From Ureibacillus aquaedulcis (GTDB lineage: Bacteria; Bacillota; Bacilli; Bacillales_A; Planococcaceae): a DNA stretch of 64,000 bases. The stretch spans positions 45,019 through 109,018 of the forward strand of contig NZ_JAUHTQ010000013.1 in assembly GCF_030418165.1 (NCBI RefSeq). The letters are read 5' to 3'. Position 1 is the first letter of the stretch; every line of letters starts with the position of its first letter. A program made the translations under genes and the position numbers. A model generated the notes under the pieces. It did no database searches and was not told where the DNA came from. It was given only the letters and a program-made list of their open reading frames with translations. This document shows, piece after piece, positions 45,780 through 57,277 of the stretch.

Positions 45780-46062
45780 ACGGGCGGTTATGAATCATTA
45801 CGAGCGAGTTCTTGCCGTTTAGGACCGGTAATCTCCTTTTACGAGCGGTTTTATTCTCCTTACGAGGCGAATTGTACCTGCCCCGAGCGGTTATCACTTG
45901 GTTACTTGCGTATTTCACTAGTTTACTTGCGACTTTTCCCACTTTAGTTGCGCGTTACACTAATTTACTTGCGGCTTGCTTGTTTACTTGCGAATTTCAC
46001 ACGTTTACTTTCGTTTTTTCGCCCTTTACTTGCGCGTTACACTCGTTTACTTGCGACACACA
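45780..46062. repeat. 21-bp-period degenerate array between purH and purD
   Basis: About 14 degenerate units follow each other at 20-21 bp (one at 19): ACGGGCG (45780), ACGAGCG (45800), AGGACCG (45821), ACGAGCG (45841), ACGAGGCG (45862), CCGAGCG (45883), then ACTTGCG-type starts at 45904, 45925, 45946, 45967, 45986, 46007, 46028 and 46049. Each unit has an A-C-x-x-GCG head and a pyrimidine-rich tail, often ending TTT. Heads differ between the two halves, but the register is kept. It lies upstream of purD and downstream of the purH terminator. No coding frame is supported. Confidence 0.88.
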
Positions 46063-46087
46063 TAAGTATCCGAACCCATAAACCCTG

Positions 46088-46119
46088 AAAAAAACGCCCG
46101 GCTCATTACCGAGCGTTTT
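46088..46119 (-). terminator. Terminator after purH
   Basis: An AAAACGC/GCGTTTT stem plus CGG/CCG inside, with a 7-base loop, is followed on the minus strand by TTTTTTT. It lies 27 bp past the purH stop and before purD. Confidence 0.88.
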
Positions 46120-46145
46120 AAAACCACTTCATACTGTATTCAAGA

Positions 46146-47672
46146 TTAGTGTTTAAAATGACGTACGCCTGTAAATACCATAGCAATTCCATATTCATTT
46201 GCTTTGTCGATGGAATCTTGATCTTTAATGGAACCACCTGGTTGGATGATTGCTGTAATACCAGCTGCTGCTGCAGTTTCCACAGTGTCGCTCATAGGGA
46301 AGAATGCATCCGATGCTAAAGCCGCACCTTTTGCTTTCACACCAGCTTGTTCCAGTGCAATTTTTGCCGAGCCGACACGGTTCATTTGACCGGCACCAAC
46401 ACCTAATGTCATTTGTGCATCTGACACTACAATCGCATTAGATTTTACATGTTTCACTACTGCCCAGCCTAATTTTAAGGCTGCCCACTCTTCGTCAGTA
46501 GGCTCTCGATCTGTTACCACCTTCACGTCTGCCTCCGCAAATCCAAAAGCATCCTCTTCTTGTACTAACAGGCCACCTTCTACAGAAACGACTTTTAATT
46601 TATCTTGGTTCTCTTGCGCAAAGTTGATTGTCATTAATCGGATATTTTTCTTTTGTGTCAAGATGGCTAATGCTTCTTCAGTAAATGATGGTGCAATAAT
46701 AATTTCCAAGAAGATGCCACTTAATTTTTCAGCTGTTGCCACATCCACTTCGCGGTTTAAGGCAATAATTCCACCGAAAATAGAAGTTGAATCTGCTTCG
46801 TATGCTTTATCGAATGCTTCTTCGATAGTAGTACCTGTACCTACTCCACATGGATTCATGTGCTTCACTGCAACGGCAGCCGGAATGTCAAATTCTTTTA
46901 CAATTTGCAGTGCTGCATTTCCATCCTGAATATTATTATAAGATAACTCTTTACCATGCAATTGAGTGGCATAAGCTAATGAAAAATCCGAACCTAGGCG
47001 TTTTTGGTAGAAAGCGGCTTTTTGATGAGGGTTTTCACCGTAACGCAATGTTTGTTTTAATTCATATGTCATTGTTAAATTTTCAGGGAACTCTTCTTCT
47101 GTTAAGTAGTTTGAGATGTATGAATCATATGCTGCTGTATGACGGAAAACTTTTGCAGCAAGACGTTTGCGTGTTTCAAGAGTTGTTGTTCCATGAGCCT
47201 GTAATTCTTCAAGAACCTTTGCGTAGTCATTGGAGTCTACAATTACTGTTACATATTGATGGTTTTTCGCTGCGGAACGCAACATTGTTGGACCGCCGAT
47301 ATCGATATTTTCAATTGCATCTTCCCAAGTACAATTTGGTTTTGAAATTGTTTCTACAAACGGATACAGATTTACACAAACAATTTCAATCGGGTCGATA
47401 CCATGTTCATTCATCTGTGCTTGGTGGGAAGGATCGTCAAATTTGCCCAATAGACCTCCATGAATGAATGGATTCAATGTTTTCACTCGGCCATCAAGAA
47501 TTTCAGGAAACTTTGTAACCTCATCAACTGCTGTTACGGGTACATTGTTCTCTTGCAGCATTTTTTTCGTACCACCGGTTGATAAAATCTCGTAATCCAT
47601 TGCTGCCAATTCTTTTGCAAATTCCAAAATACCCTCTTTATTAGAAACACTAATAAGTGCACGTTTCGTCAC
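46146..47672 (-). CDS. purH: Bifunctional AICAR transformylase/IMP cyclohydrolase
   Basis: PurH performs the last two steps to IMP. The start is GTG, eight bases after GGAGG ([14 protein letters not shown]), giving 508 residues; the longer reading begins inside the Shine-Dalgarno. The N-terminal MGS-like cyclohydrolase domain has [10 protein letters not shown] and [13 protein letters not shown]. The transformylase domain has [23 protein letters not shown] with the catalytic Lys-His pair, KSNAIV and SDAFFPMSD. Complete and normal. Confidence 0.97.
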   Translation of the reverse strand: MTKRALISVSNKEGILEFAKELAAMDYEILSTGGTKKMLQENNVPVTAVDEVTKFPEILDGRVKTLNPFIHGGLLGKFDDPSHQAQMNEHGIDPIEIVCVNLYPFVETISKPNCTWEDAIENIDIGGPTMLRSAAKNHQYVTVIVDSNDYAKVLEELQAHGTTTLETRKRLAAKVFRHTAAYDSYISNYLTEEEFPENLTMTYELKQTLRYGENPHQKAAFYQKRLGSDFSLAYATQLHGKELSYNNIQDGNAALQIVKEFDIPAAVAVKHMNPCGVGTGTTIEEAFDKAYEADSTSIFGGIIALNREVDVATAEKLSGIFLEIIIAPSFTEEALAILTQKKNIRLMTINFAQENQDKLKVVSVEGGLLVQEEDAFGFAEADVKVVTDREPTDEEWAALKLGWAVVKHVKSNAIVVSDAQMTLGVGAGQMNRVGSAKIALEQAGVKAKGAALASDAFFPMSDTVETAAAAGITAIIQPGGSIKDQDSIDKANEYGIAMVFTGVRHFKH

Positions 47673-47719
47673 GAAAAAGACCTCCAATTATGTAAATAAA
47701 TTTATGTATTGCCTTTCGG

Positions 47720-47747
47720 GAGCATCAAAAAGTTTCATATGATGCTC
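47720..47747. other. Hairpin between purN and purH
   Basis: An 8-bp perfect stem (GAGCATCA/TGATGCTC) with a 12-base loop lies in the 115-bp purN-purH gap. An outer TTTCG/CGAAA pair may extend it. There is no T-run, so it is more likely an mRNA processing or stability element than a terminator. Confidence 0.5.
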
Positions 47748-47787
47748 GACTCGAAATGAACAACTTGACTAAACACTTCATTTTAAA

Positions 47788-48372
47788 TCAATGAACCAGT
47801 TTAATTTCATTTTTAAACAGCTTCTGCAATGTACTTGTATAGAGCTCATGTTCAACCGCATGAATTCGGGCTTCCGTAGCCGAGCGATCCCCATCAACTA
47901 CTTCTACTGCTGCCTGGCTAAGGATCGGACCTGTGTCCATCCCTTCATCTACAAAATGAACTGTTACCCCGGTAACCTTCACACCATGCTCCATTGCTTG
48001 GCCAATCGCATCCTTGCCTGGAAAAGAAGGCAGTAAGGATGGATGAATATTCACGATTCGGTTCGAAAAGGCAGACAACAAGGTGCTGCCAATTAAACGC
48101 ATGTATCCAGCAAGAATTATCCAGTCTACTTCATGCTCTTTCAAAGTATCAATGATCTCCTGCTCATAATCTGCTTTAGAAGCATACTGTTTGGCAACAA
48201 ATGAAAATACCGCGATATTAAAATTTCCTGCCCGTTTTACAACATAAGCATCTGGCTTATCAGTTACAACGATTTCAATTCGAGCATCCAGTTTTCCATC
48301 TTCAATCGCTTGTTGGATTGCCTGAAAATTACTTCCGCTTCCAGAAGCAAAAACTGCAATTTTGGTTGTCAT
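47788..48372 (-). CDS. purN: Phosphoribosylglycinamide formyltransferase
   Basis: PurN transfers a formyl group from 10-formyl-THF to GAR. The 194-residue protein has AVFASGSGSNFQAI (about 7-20), VDWIILAGYMRLIG, the catalytic segment IVNIHPSLLPSFPGKDAIGQA (Asn-His), GVTVHFVDEGMDTGPI with the catalytic Asp, and QAAVEV. Its ATG overlaps the purM stop by one base (TAATG). Length is normal. Confidence 0.96.
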   Translation of the reverse strand: MTTKIAVFASGSGSNFQAIQQAIEDGKLDARIEIVVTDKPDAYVVKRAGNFNIAVFSFVAKQYASKADYEQEIIDTLKEHEVDWIILAGYMRLIGSTLLSAFSNRIVNIHPSLLPSFPGKDAIGQAMEHGVKVTGVTVHFVDEGMDTGPILSQAAVEVVDGDRSATEARIHAVEHELYTSTLQKLFKNEIKLVH

Positions 48373-49427
48373 TATTTCAAGCTCCCATCATGTTGCCCGT
48401 TAAATAAGACACCTTCTCCTTTAACGACACGCCCGATTTTGTATGCTTTCTCACCGTTTTCTTCGGCAATGCCAATAACTTTTTCCGCCTCTGAAGCCGG
48501 TACAGAAAGGACAAACCCAATTCCCATATTAAATACGTTGTATAAATCTTTATCAGCCAAAGCGCCTTTGTCTTTTAAAAATTCAAATACACGCAATACC
48601 GGCCATGATCCTAAGTCGATTTCGGTTGCTAATCCTTCCGGCATCATACGTGGAAGATTTTCATAGAAACCGCCGCCTGTCACATGAGCCATACCATGAA
48701 GTTCTGTTTGTTTCAAGATTTCCAATACGGGTTTTGCGTAAATTTTTGTCGGTACCAGTAAAGCTTTCCCGATAGGCCCAAGATCTTCGTAACCTTCGAC
48801 AACCTCATCCACTGCAAAGCCATTATCCGCAAAAACAATTTTTCGAACTAGAGAATAGCCGTTGGAATGCACGCCGCTTGACGCTAAACCAATCAGTACG
48901 TCACCTTCAGCAATTTTTTCCCCTGTGACAACATTTGCTTTTTCACAAGCACCCACTGCAAAACCAGCTAAATCGTATTCATCTTCTTCATAAAGTCCTG
49001 GCATTTCAGCAGTTTCGCCACCAATAAGAGCACTGCCGGCTTGTACACATCCATCCGCCACACCTTTTACGATTTGTTCGATTTTCTCAGGTTCTGCCTT
49101 CCCAACGGCAACATAATCCAAGAAATATAAGGGCTCTGCACCCTGAGCAACGATATCATTGACACACATTGCGACACAATCCACGCCGATCGTATCGTGT
49201 TTGTCGACCATAAACGCCAGCTTTAATTTTGTCCCAACACCATCAGTACCTGAAATAAGTACCGGTTCTTTTAAGTTTAAAGAGGACAAGTCAAACATGC
49301 CTCCGAAGCCGCCAAACGTTCCCATGACACCTAGACGGTTTGTACGCTCAACGTGGGATTTCATTCGGTTTACTGCTTCGTAGCCAGCTTCAATATTAAC
49401 GCCTGCTTGTTCATATGCTTTTGACAT
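48372..49427 (-). CDS. purM: Phosphoribosylformylglycinamidine cyclo-ligase (AIR synthase)
   Basis: PurM closes the imidazole ring of AIR. The 351-residue protein starts [19 protein letters not shown] and has [15 protein letters not shown] (about 57-71), the [24 protein letters not shown] stretch, [19 protein letters not shown], the [14 protein letters not shown] loop and [14 protein letters not shown]. The Shine-Dalgarno AGGAGG is about 12 bases from the ATG, rather far. It is in the pur operon between purF and purN. Confidence 0.97.
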   Translation of the reverse strand: MSKAYEQAGVNIEAGYEAVNRMKSHVERTNRLGVMGTFGGFGGMFDLSSLNLKEPVLISGTDGVGTKLKLAFMVDKHDTIGVDCVAMCVNDIVAQGAEPLYFLDYVAVGKAEPEKIEQIVKGVADGCVQAGSALIGGETAEMPGLYEEDEYDLAGFAVGACEKANVVTGEKIAEGDVLIGLASSGVHSNGYSLVRKIVFADNGFAVDEVVEGYEDLGPIGKALLVPTKIYAKPVLEILKQTELHGMAHVTGGGFYENLPRMMPEGLATEIDLGSWPVLRVFEFLKDKGALADKDLYNVFNMGIGFVLSVPASEAEKVIGIAEENGEKAYKIGRVVKGEGVLFNGQHDGSLK

Positions 49428-49489
49428 GACTTTTTGAATCCTCCTCTTAATCCGTTCGCTTTTTTGCGTAATACGTTATTCCCAAAGCT

Positions 49490-50914
49490 TCAATGCTGCA
49501 GTTCCTTCACATGCGGTAAAACTGTATCCGGAAATATTTCTGTTGGATAATCGCCTGTAAAACAAGCCATGCAAAGTCCGCGTGTTTCATCGTCAAATGC
49601 ACGGGCAGTAGCTTCTACAAGTCCGTCGGCAGAAAGGAATGTCAGCGTATCCGCTCCTATTGCCTCACGAATTTCTTCCACACTTTTGCTAGATGCAATA
49701 AGTTCTTCACTTGTGGACGTATCAATGCCATAGAAACAAGGATTTTTCATTGGCGGCGATGAAATGACAACATGCACTTCAGTTGCCCCAGCTTCTTTTA
49801 GCATATTAACAATTCTGCGTGAAGTCGTACCGCGTACAATGGAATCATCCACCATTACGACACGTTTGCCTTTTACCACTTGCACAACCGGCGATAGCTT
49901 CATTTTCACGCCACGTTCACGCAATTCTTGTGTTGGCTGAATAAACGTACGACCTGTATAGCGATTTTTTATTAAACCAAGCTCATATGGGATGCCGCTT
50001 TCTTCAGCAAAGCCAATTGCCGCCGAAATCGAGGAATCCGGAACACCCGTTACTACGTCGGCTTCGATTCCAAAACACTCTTTTGCCAACTGTTTTCCCA
50101 TACGTTTACGTGCCGCATGAATGTTAATTTCGTCGATGTTGGAATCAGGACGGGCAAAGTAAACATACTCCATGGCACACATTGCACGCTTTTCCATTTC
50201 AACGAAACGATCTTCTTCAATACCACCATCTGTAATGACCAATAACTCACCTGGTTCTACTTCACGAATAAACTCTGCACCGATTAAATCAAATGCACAA
50301 GTTTCCGATGCAACAACATAGGCATCTCCTAATCTACCAAGAGATAATGGACGTAATCCGTTACGATCACGAGCCACCATCATTCCTTCTTTTGTAATGA
50401 TCAAGAAAGAAAAGGCACCTTTCAATAGAGAAAGGGATTCTTTTACTTGCGCACGGAAGCCCGGCTTTTTACTTTTTTTAATTAAGTGAACCACTACTTC
50501 CGTGTCCGATGTGGATTGGAAAATGCTCCCTGAACGCTCTAAATGTTGTTTTAAATGATTCGCATTTACCAGGTTCCCATTATGCGCAATCGCTAATGTA
50601 CCAGTTGAAGAGCGGAATAGTAATGGCTGTACATTTTCTATCCCGCCGCCGCCTGCAGTCGTGTACCTTGCATGTGCAATTGCTCCGTAACCTTTGGCTG
50701 TGCCTAGGTTGCTTTCATTAAATACATCATTTACTAAACCTTCACCCTTTACCGCACGAAGAGCTTGACCGTCTGTTACGACGATCCCAGCTCCTTCTTG
50801 GCCACGGTGCTGAAGCGCATGTAGACCATAATAGCTTAGTTGCGCAGCATCTGGATGTCCCCAAATACCGAACACACCACATTCTTCGTTTAAGCCTCTG
50901 ATTTCACCAAGCAT
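49490..50914 (-). CDS. purF: Amidophosphoribosyltransferase
   Basis: PurF commits PRPP to purine synthesis. I start at [16 protein letters not shown], behind AAAGGAG, which gives 474 residues and the normal 11-residue propeptide; cleavage exposes Cys12 as the glutaminase nucleophile. The protein has [22 protein letters not shown], the PRTase PRPP loop [18 protein letters not shown] (about 340-357) and Cys residues (for example [23 protein letters not shown]) fitting the iron-sulfur type of Bacillus. It overlaps the 3' end of purL by 25 bases. Confidence 0.97.
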   Translation of the reverse strand: MLGEIRGLNEECGVFGIWGHPDAAQLSYYGLHALQHRGQEGAGIVVTDGQALRAVKGEGLVNDVFNESNLGTAKGYGAIAHARYTTAGGGGIENVQPLLFRSSTGTLAIAHNGNLVNANHLKQHLERSGSIFQSTSDTEVVVHLIKKSKKPGFRAQVKESLSLLKGAFSFLIITKEGMMVARDRNGLRPLSLGRLGDAYVVASETCAFDLIGAEFIREVEPGELLVITDGGIEEDRFVEMEKRAMCAMEYVYFARPDSNIDEINIHAARKRMGKQLAKECFGIEADVVTGVPDSSISAAIGFAEESGIPYELGLIKNRYTGRTFIQPTQELRERGVKMKLSPVVQVVKGKRVVMVDDSIVRGTTSRRIVNMLKEAGATEVHVVISSPPMKNPCFYGIDTSTSEELIASSKSVEEIREAIGADTLTFLSADGLVEATARAFDDETRGLCMACFTGDYPTEIFPDTVLPHVKELQH

Positions 50915-53118
50915 GGGATTGCTCCTTTCCAAGCAGAACGGAATTCCTCCACTGTACCTTCTAATAGAACGCCAGCATCACCGTTAATTGAAATTAGCGC
51001 ATCATCTGTTACGATACCGATTTTCTTCGCTTCTGGAATAACCTTTTCAAATGCAGCTGCATTTTCCTCTTTCACCGTTACAATGAAACGTGATTGAGAT
51101 TCACTGAATAAAGCTGTTACAGCAGAGCCTTCCAATGTTACGTGAACACCCAGGTCTTTTGCTCCGAAAGTTTTTTCAGCTAGAGCAACTGCGACACCGC
51201 CTTCTGAAACGTCATGTGCAGATTGTAATAAACCTTCACGGATTGCAGTTAAAATAGCTTCTTGACGGCTTGCTTCTACCTCTAAATCGATGTGAGGTGC
51301 CTTACCGAAGATCTTACCGAAAATAAGCTTTTGCAGTTCAGAACCACCGAATTCAGTAGCTGTTTCACCTACCAGGTACACAACATCACCAGCAGCTTTT
51401 ACTTGCTGAGTAGTAACATGGGATAGATCCTCTACTAAACCAACCATACCGATTGTTGGTGTCGGGTACACTGCTTCTCCGGAACGTTCGTTATAAAGTG
51501 AAACATTCCCACCGATGACCGGTGCATTTAGTGCTGTACATGCTGCTGAAATACCGTCAGCCGATTTTTCGATTTGCCAGAAGATTTCCGGTTTTTCCGG
51601 ATTCCCGAAGTTTAAGCAGTCTGTAATGGCAAGTGGTCTACCACCGGAAGCAACGATATTGCGAGCTGCTTCGGCCACCGCAATTTTCCCGCCCATTTCA
51701 GGATCTAGGAAAATATAACGAGAGTTACAGTCAGTTGTCATAGCAAGACCTTTATTTGTCCCGCGTACGCGCAATACAGCCGCATCTGAACCAGGTGCAA
51801 CAATTGTATTCGTACGCACTTGGTAGTCATATTGATCATAAACCCATTCTTTTGAAGCAACAGTTGGTGCTTTAAGCAGACCTAGTAAAGTTTCTTTATA
51901 GTCTTCTATTTCCGGTTCACTGTTTTCGATTGCCTGGAACTCTGCGAAGTATGCAGGTTCTTTTGAAGGCTTATGGTAAACTGGTGCATCTTCTGCAAGT
52001 GCATCAGCTGGAACTTCTGCAACGACTTCCCCTTTATGTACGAGGCGAAGCATCTTGTCATCCGTAACGCGGCCGATTGCCACAGCGTCAAGGCCATATT
52101 TATCAAAGATTGTTTTAATTTCATCTTCGCGGCCCTTTTTCACAACAAGCAGCATACGTTCCTGCGATTCGGATAGCATCATTTCATAAGCTGTCATTCC
52201 TGTTTCACGTTGAGGTACTAGGTCCAGGTTCATTTCCACGCCAGAGCCGGCTTTCGAAGCCATTTCCGCAGATGATGAAGTAAGGCCTGCCGCACCCATA
52301 TCCTGTATTCCTACAAGCGCATCTGATTTTACAACCTCCAGGCATGCTTCAAGCAATAGTTTTTCCATGAATGGATCCCCAACTTGAACGGCAGGACGCT
52401 TTTCTTCAGAAGCTTCTGAAAGTTCCTCCGATGCAAATGTCGCTCCATGAATACCATCACGGCCAGTTTTGGCACCAACGTACATCACTGTATTGCCTAC
52501 ACCAGCTGCAATCCCGCGCTGAATATCTTTATGGTCGATTAACCCTACACACATAGCGTTAACAAGTGGGTTTCCTTCGTAGCAAGGATCAAATTGAATT
52601 TCGCCGCCTACTGTTGGAATACCGATACAGTTTCCGTAACCAGCAATCCCTGCAACCACTTCTTCAAATAGATATTTGCCGCGCTTAGATTGTAATTCGC
52701 CAAAGCGTAATGAGTTTAACATGGCAATCGGACGGGCACCCATCGAGAAAACGTCGCGGATAATGCCGCCTACACCAGTTGCTGCCCCTTGATAAGGCTC
52801 GATTGCGGAAGGGTGGTTATGTGATTCCATTTTGAAAACTACCGCTTGTTCATCACCGATATCAACAATCCCCGCTCCCTCACCAGGACCTTGCAGCACT
52901 TGCGGACCTTTTGTCGGGAACTTGCGCAATACTGGTTTTGAATTTTTGTAAGAGCAATGTTCAGACCACATAACAGAAAATAGACCCGTTTCAGTCCAGT
53001 TTGGAACTCGTCCCAAGATGTTCTCCACCATCGCAAATTCTTCATCCGACATTCCCATAGAAGCATATAGCTTTTGTTCCTTGATTTGCTCTTGTGTTGG
53101 TTCTAAACTAGCTGACAT
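50890..53118 (-). CDS. purL: Phosphoribosylformylglycinamidine synthase subunit II
   Basis: The 742-residue small-type PurL is the synthase subunit that works with PurQ and PurS to make FGAM. It has the [10 protein letters not shown] segment (about 50-59), [41 protein letters not shown] (about 90-118), [14 protein letters not shown] and, in the second half, [18 protein letters not shown] and [13 protein letters not shown]. It overlaps purQ by 11 bases and purF by 25 bases, typical of a tightly coupled operon. Confidence 0.98.
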   Translation of the reverse strand: MSASLEPTQEQIKEQKLYASMGMSDEEFAMVENILGRVPNWTETGLFSVMWSEHCSYKNSKPVLRKFPTKGPQVLQGPGEGAGIVDIGDEQAVVFKMESHNHPSAIEPYQGAATGVGGIIRDVFSMGARPIAMLNSLRFGELQSKRGKYLFEEVVAGIAGYGNCIGIPTVGGEIQFDPCYEGNPLVNAMCVGLIDHKDIQRGIAAGVGNTVMYVGAKTGRDGIHGATFASEELSEASEEKRPAVQVGDPFMEKLLLEACLEVVKSDALVGIQDMGAAGLTSSSAEMASKAGSGVEMNLDLVPQRETGMTAYEMMLSESQERMLLVVKKGREDEIKTIFDKYGLDAVAIGRVTDDKMLRLVHKGEVVAEVPADALAEDAPVYHKPSKEPAYFAEFQAIENSEPEIEDYKETLLGLLKAPTVASKEWVYDQYDYQVRTNTIVAPGSDAAVLRVRGTNKGLAMTTDCNSRYIFLDPEMGGKIAVAEAARNIVASGGRPLAITDCLNFGNPEKPEIFWQIEKSADGISAACTALNAPVIGGNVSLYNERSGEAVYPTPTIGMVGLVEDLSHVTTQQVKAAGDVVYLVGETATEFGGSELQKLIFGKIFGKAPHIDLEVEASRQEAILTAIREGLLQSAHDVSEGGVAVALAEKTFGAKDLGVHVTLEGSAVTALFSESQSRFIVTVKEENAAAFEKVIPEAKKIGIVTDDALISINGDAGVLLEGTVEEFRSAWKGAIPCLVKSEA

Positions 53119-53788
53119 GTGATTCCCTCCACATTTTTACAATAGATTTAAATATTTTCAGACCATCGTCACTACCTAGTAATGCTTCCACCGCACGCTC
53201 CGGGTGAGGCATCATTCCAAGTACATTTCCGCGTTCATTCATGATTCCGGCGATATCTTCAAGACTGCCGTTTGGATTTTCACCTGAATATGTAAAGACA
53301 ATTCGATTGTTTGCTTTTAGTTCTGCCAGCGTTTCATCGTCACAGAAGTAATTTCCTTCTCCATGTGCAATTGGAAGATTGATGATTTGGCCAGCTTCAT
53401 ATTGATTAGTAAATAATGTATCGTTGTTTTCTACTTTTAGGCCAACTGTACGACACATGAATTTCAAGTTTTGGTTTCGAAGTAGAGCTCCTGGAAGCAA
53501 GCCTGCTTCAGTTAAAATCTGGAACCCGTTACATACACCAAGCACTGGTTTACCGGCTTCTGCGAACTTTTTCACTTCCGCCATAACATTTGATTGGTTA
53601 GCCATTGCACCACAACGTAGATAGTCGCCGTAAGAGAAACCACCTGGTACCAAGACACCATCAAATTCACTTAGATCTGTAGCGTCATGCCAAACGTATT
53701 CTACTTCTTCACCTAGCTCATCTTTAATCGCATGATACATATCGATGTCACAGTTTGACCCAGGGAAAACGAGTACTGCGAATTTCAT
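53108..53788 (-). CDS. purQ: Phosphoribosylformylglycinamidine synthase subunit I (glutaminase)
   Basis: PurQ is the class I glutaminase of FGAM synthase. The 226-residue protein has [13 protein letters not shown] (about 9-21), [17 protein letters not shown], the nucleophile Cys in [10 protein letters not shown] (about 83-92), and His/Glu in [10 protein letters not shown] (about 194-203). It is 2 bases from purS and overlaps purL. Confidence 0.98.
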   Translation of the reverse strand: MKFAVLVFPGSNCDIDMYHAIKDELGEEVEYVWHDATDLSEFDGVLVPGGFSYGDYLRCGAMANQSNVMAEVKKFAEAGKPVLGVCNGFQILTEAGLLPGALLRNQNLKFMCRTVGLKVENNDTLFTNQYEAGQIINLPIAHGEGNYFCDDETLAELKANNRIVFTYSGENPNGSLEDIAGIMNERGNVLGMMPHPERAVEALLGSDDGLKIFKSIVKMWRESHVS

Positions 53789-53790
53789 GA

Positions 53791-54039
53791 TTAGTTTGCC
53801 TCCTCGACTTCATAGCGGTAATCTTCAATAACTGTGTTTGCAAGAAGCTTTTCACACATTTCTTTTACTAATGAATCAAGATCGCGTTCTGTATCTCCAA
53901 CAACAACCTCCAAGTATTTTCCGATACGGATGTCCTGTACTTCGTTGTAACCCATTTTCGCTAATGAACCTTGTACAGCTGAACCTTGTGGATCAAGCAC
54001 ACTTTCGCGTAATGTAACGTAAATTTTAACTTTAGTCAT
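53791..54039 (-). CDS. purS: Phosphoribosylformylglycinamidine synthase subunit PurS
   Basis: The 82-residue PurS dimer bridges PurQ and PurL and helps pass ammonia. The sequence follows the family: [40 protein letters not shown] and a C-terminal ...[15 protein letters not shown]. It lies 2 bases from both purC and purQ. Confidence 0.97.
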   Translation of the reverse strand: MTKVKIYVTLRESVLDPQGSAVQGSLAKMGYNEVQDIRIGKYLEVVVGDTERDLDSLVKEMCEKLLANTVIEDYRYEVEEAN

Positions 54040-54041
54040 TT

Positions 54042-54752
54042 CTATTTTCCTCCAAGTCTAGCAAGAATAATTTCATATACATCTGTTAAACTACCTAAAT
54101 CACGACGGAATACGTCTTTATCAAGCTTTTGTTTTGTTTCTGCATCCCAAAGACGGCAAGTATCTGGTGAGATTTCATCTGCCAGCAACACATTTCCATC
54201 TTTATCACGGCCAAATTCAAGTTTAAAGTCTACTAAAATAACGCCGACTTCTTCAAAGATTGGTTGAAGAACACTATTAACCTTTAAACCTAGTTTATAT
54301 AGAGTTTCGACTTCTTCCTTCGTAGCAATCCCCAAAATATCGATATGATCGTTATTTATAATTGGATCGCCCAAGTCGTCGTCTTTATAGTAAAACTCTA
54401 CAATCGTACGGTTTAACGGTGTTCCTTCTTCATACCCAAGTCGTTTCGCAAGACTGCCCGCTGCGATATTGCGAACCACTACCTCAATTGGAATAATCTC
54501 TACTTTACGAACAAGCTGTTCATTCTCGGAGATGCGTTCCACAAAATGGGAGTCAATACCTTGCTTTTTTAATTTTTCGAAAATTACTGTTGTAATGCGG
54601 TTGTTTAGTATACCTTTTCCATCAATTTCTGCTTTCTTTTCACCATTAAATGCAGTAGCACTATTTTTATATTCTACGAACAAAATGTCTTCTTGTTCAG
54701 TTTGATATAAACGTTTTGCTTTTCCTTCATACAAAAGCTGACCTTTATCCAT
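54042..54752 (-). CDS. purC: SAICAR synthase
   Basis: PurC joins aspartate to CAIR. I start at MDKGQLLYEGKAKRLY, eight bases after GGAGG, giving 236 residues. The family motifs are LLYEGKAKRLYQ (about 6-17), IPIEVVVRNIAAGSLAKR (about 90-107), LVDFKLEFGRDKDGNVLLADEISPD (about 166-190) and DKDVFRRDLG. It is followed two bases later by purS and preceded by purB. Confidence 0.97.
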   Translation of the reverse strand: MDKGQLLYEGKAKRLYQTEQEDILFVEYKNSATAFNGEKKAEIDGKGILNNRITTVIFEKLKKQGIDSHFVERISENEQLVRKVEIIPIEVVVRNIAAGSLAKRLGYEEGTPLNRTIVEFYYKDDDLGDPIINNDHIDILGIATKEEVETLYKLGLKVNSVLQPIFEEVGVILVDFKLEFGRDKDGNVLLADEISPDTCRLWDAETKQKLDKDVFRRDLGSLTDVYEIILARLGGK

Positions 54753-54839
54753 GACGCGTGCCTCCAATTATTTTTCATTCATCTCCCACAGCTGTGGAAG
54801 ATGAATGATATTTATCAAATTGTTACTAGCGAGAATCGA

Positions 54840-56138
54840 TTAATTGTTTAAACCAAGACGTTCGAAAATCATATCCACATTTTTAATGTGGTAGTTATAG
54901 TCGAAGCAGTCATCAATTTCTTCTTTTGATAGCAGTGATGTAATTTTTTCATTGCCTTCTACTAATGGTCGGAATTGTTTTTGTTCATCCCATGCAATAG
55001 CAGTCAATGGCTGAACTGTATCATAAGCTTCCTCACGCACCAATCCTTTTTCGATTAATGCCAGAAGGATACGTTGAGAATAAATTAAACCAAATGTACG
55101 ATCCATGTTGCGTTTCATGTTCTCAGGGAAAACAGTCAAGTTTTTCACGATATTGCCGAAACGGTTCAGCATATAGTTTAAGCCGATTGTTGCATCCGGG
55201 ATGATTACGCGTTCCGCAGATGAATGTGAGATATCACGCTCATGCCATAACGATACATTTTCATAAGCTGTTACCATATATCCGCGCAATAAACGCGCAA
55301 TACCTGTCATGTTTTCAGAACCGATTGGGTTGCGTTTATGAGGCATTGCAGATGAACCTTTTTGTCCTTTTGCAAATGCTTCTTCCACTTCACGCGTTTC
55401 TGATTTTTGGAGACCGCGTACTTCTGTTGCAAATTTTTCGATAGACGTTGCAATTAAAGCCAAAGTCGAGAAGTATTGTGCATGACGATCACGTTGTAAC
55501 GTCTGTGTTGAAATTGGTGCAGCTTGCAGGCCTAATTTCTCGCAAACATATTGTTCAACGAATGGGTCGATGTTGGCATAAGTTCCAACAGCGCCGGACA
55601 TTTTGCCAGTCTCGATCACTTTGGCAGCCGTGTCAAAACGCTCAAGGTTACGTTTCATTTCTTCACGCCATAGAGCAAGTTTCAAACCAAATGTAGTCGG
55701 CTCGGCATGGACCCCATGTGTACGTCCCATCATAACTGTGTATTTATATTCTTTTGCTTTTTCAGTCAGGATGTCGATGAAGTTCACGATATCCTTACGC
55801 AAAATTACGTTCGCTTGCTTGATTAAATAAGATAACGCTGTATCTACTACATCTGTTGAAGTTAAACCATAGTGAACCCATTTGCGTTCTTCCCCACAAG
55901 TTTCGGAAACGGCACGAGTAAATGCTACTACATCGTGGCGAGTTTCCTGCTCGATTTCATAGATGCGATTGATATCAAATGAAGCGTTTTGACGAAGTAA
56001 TGCCACGTCTTCTTTCGGAATTTCACCAAGCTCGGCCCATGCTTCGCAAGCTAAAATTTCCACTTCCAACCAAGCTTTGAATTTGTTTTCTTCTGTCCAA
56101 ATTGCGCCCATTTCCGGACGTGTATAACGTTCGATCAT
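54840..56138 (-). CDS. purB: Adenylosuccinate lyase
   Basis: PurB acts twice, releasing fumarate from SAICAR and from adenylosuccinate. The 432-residue protein has [13 protein letters not shown] (about 67-79), [31 protein letters not shown] with the catalytic His (about 138-152), and the flexible signature loop [15 protein letters not shown] (about 262-276). It is cotranscribed with purK and purC. Confidence 0.97.
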   Translation of the reverse strand: MIERYTRPEMGAIWTEENKFKAWLEVEILACEAWAELGEIPKEDVALLRQNASFDINRIYEIEQETRHDVVAFTRAVSETCGEERKWVHYGLTSTDVVDTALSYLIKQANVILRKDIVNFIDILTEKAKEYKYTVMMGRTHGVHAEPTTFGLKLALWREEMKRNLERFDTAAKVIETGKMSGAVGTYANIDPFVEQYVCEKLGLQAAPISTQTLQRDRHAQYFSTLALIATSIEKFATEVRGLQKSETREVEEAFAKGQKGSSAMPHKRNPIGSENMTGIARLLRGYMVTAYENVSLWHERDISHSSAERVIIPDATIGLNYMLNRFGNIVKNLTVFPENMKRNMDRTFGLIYSQRILLALIEKGLVREEAYDTVQPLTAIAWDEQKQFRPLVEGNEKITSLLSKEEIDDCFDYNYHIKNVDMIFERLGLNN

Positions 56139-56152
56139 GTTTTCTTCTCCTT

Positions 56153-57277
56153 TTATTCCGACCAGATGCCAGAATGCTCGATTTCATAAAGTGTGTCGTC
56201 AATATTATCTGTCAAAATTGTTACATGACCCATTTTGCGATTCACTTTTGCCTCAGTTTTCCCATAAAGATGGATTGACCAATCAGCATGCTTAGAAATT
56301 GAATTGCTTAACGGCACTACATGTTGACCCAACACATTAACCATAATGGAAGGCTGCATCAGTTTCGGCACGCGAAGCGGCCATCCGCAGACAGCACGAA
56401 TATGTTGGCCAAATTGAGAAATATTACAAGCTTCCATTGAATAATGGCCTGAATTATGCGGTCTAGGTGCAAGCTCATTGATGATGATTTCACCATTCTC
56501 CAAGACAAACATTTCTACTGCAAGGGTTCCTACAAGCTTCAGGTGATCTGCTATTTTTTTGGCAGCTTCAACAGCTTTTCTATAAGTTTCATCAGCAATC
56601 CGTGCAGGCACAATTGTTTCATGCAAAATGTGATGGACATGGATATTCTCTCCTACCGGCAGACAATATGTTTCTCCTTGTCCATTTCGTTGAACAATGA
56701 CAGATATCTCTTTTTCAAAAGGAACGAACCCCTCAGCAACACATTGAGAATGCTCAAATAGTTTTTTTGCCAATGGCAGGTCTTCCTTTGAATTTAATTG
56801 TTGTTGACCTTTACCATCATAGCCACCACGTGCGGTTTTCACAATACTTGGATAGCCAATTTTATCGATTTCATTCACTAATTCTTCGTAAGTATCTGCT
56901 ACTATGTATGGTGCTACAGGACAACCAGCTTCGACAATGGCCGCCTTTTCTGTAACACGATTTTGCGTGATGCGGACTAATTCGGCCCCCTGCGGAACAT
57001 ATGCTATTTGTGCTAGTCTTTTTAAACCTTCATAGTCGATGTTTTCAAATTCAAACGTGATGACGTCACTAACATCCGCTAATTCCTCTAAAGCCGCCTC
57101 GTCATCATACGGGGCAACAATTCGAATATCTGCAACCTGCCCACAAGGAGAATCCATTGATGGCTCAAGAACAGCAATCTTATAGCCGGCTTCTTTTGCC
57201 GAAAGGGCCATCATGCGACCTAATTGGCCTCCGCCAATGATGCCGATCGTCTGTCCAGGGAAAATCATTTTTGTCAT
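56153..57277 (-). CDS. purK: N5-carboxyaminoimidazole ribonucleotide synthase
   Basis: PurK makes N5-CAIR from AIR, ATP and bicarbonate. The 374-residue ATP-grasp enzyme has [17 protein letters not shown] (about 11-27), [26 protein letters not shown] (about 148-163), [14 protein letters not shown] and [21 protein letters not shown] (about 267-287). Its start overlaps the purE stop (ATGA). An ATG three codons further in is also possible. Confidence 0.97.
   Translation of the reverse strand: MTKMIFPGQTIGIIGGGQLGRMMALSAKEAGYKIAVLEPSMDSPCGQVADIRIVAPYDDEAALEELADVSDVITFEFENIDYEGLKRLAQIAYVPQGAELVRITQNRVTEKAAIVEAGCPVAPYIVADTYEELVNEIDKIGYPSIVKTARGGYDGKGQQQLNSKEDLPLAKKLFEHSQCVAEGFVPFEKEISVIVQRNGQGETYCLPVGENIHVHHILHETIVPARIADETYRKAVEAAKKIADHLKLVGTLAVEMFVLENGEIIINELAPRPHNSGHYSMEACNISQFGQHIRAVCGWPLRVPKLMQPSIMVNVLGQHVVPLSNSISKHADWSIHLYGKTEAKVNRKMGHVTILTDNIDDTLYEIEHSGIWSE

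Noticed and set aside
45812..46081. 89-codon plus-strand ORF in the purH-purD gap
   Set aside because: It runs along the 21-bp array (a multiple of three, so the frame stays open) without start signals; repeated peptide only mirrors the DNA repeat.
46146..47687. purH start five codons upstream
   Set aside because: That TTG lies inside the GGAGG ribosome binding site of the GTG start at 47672.
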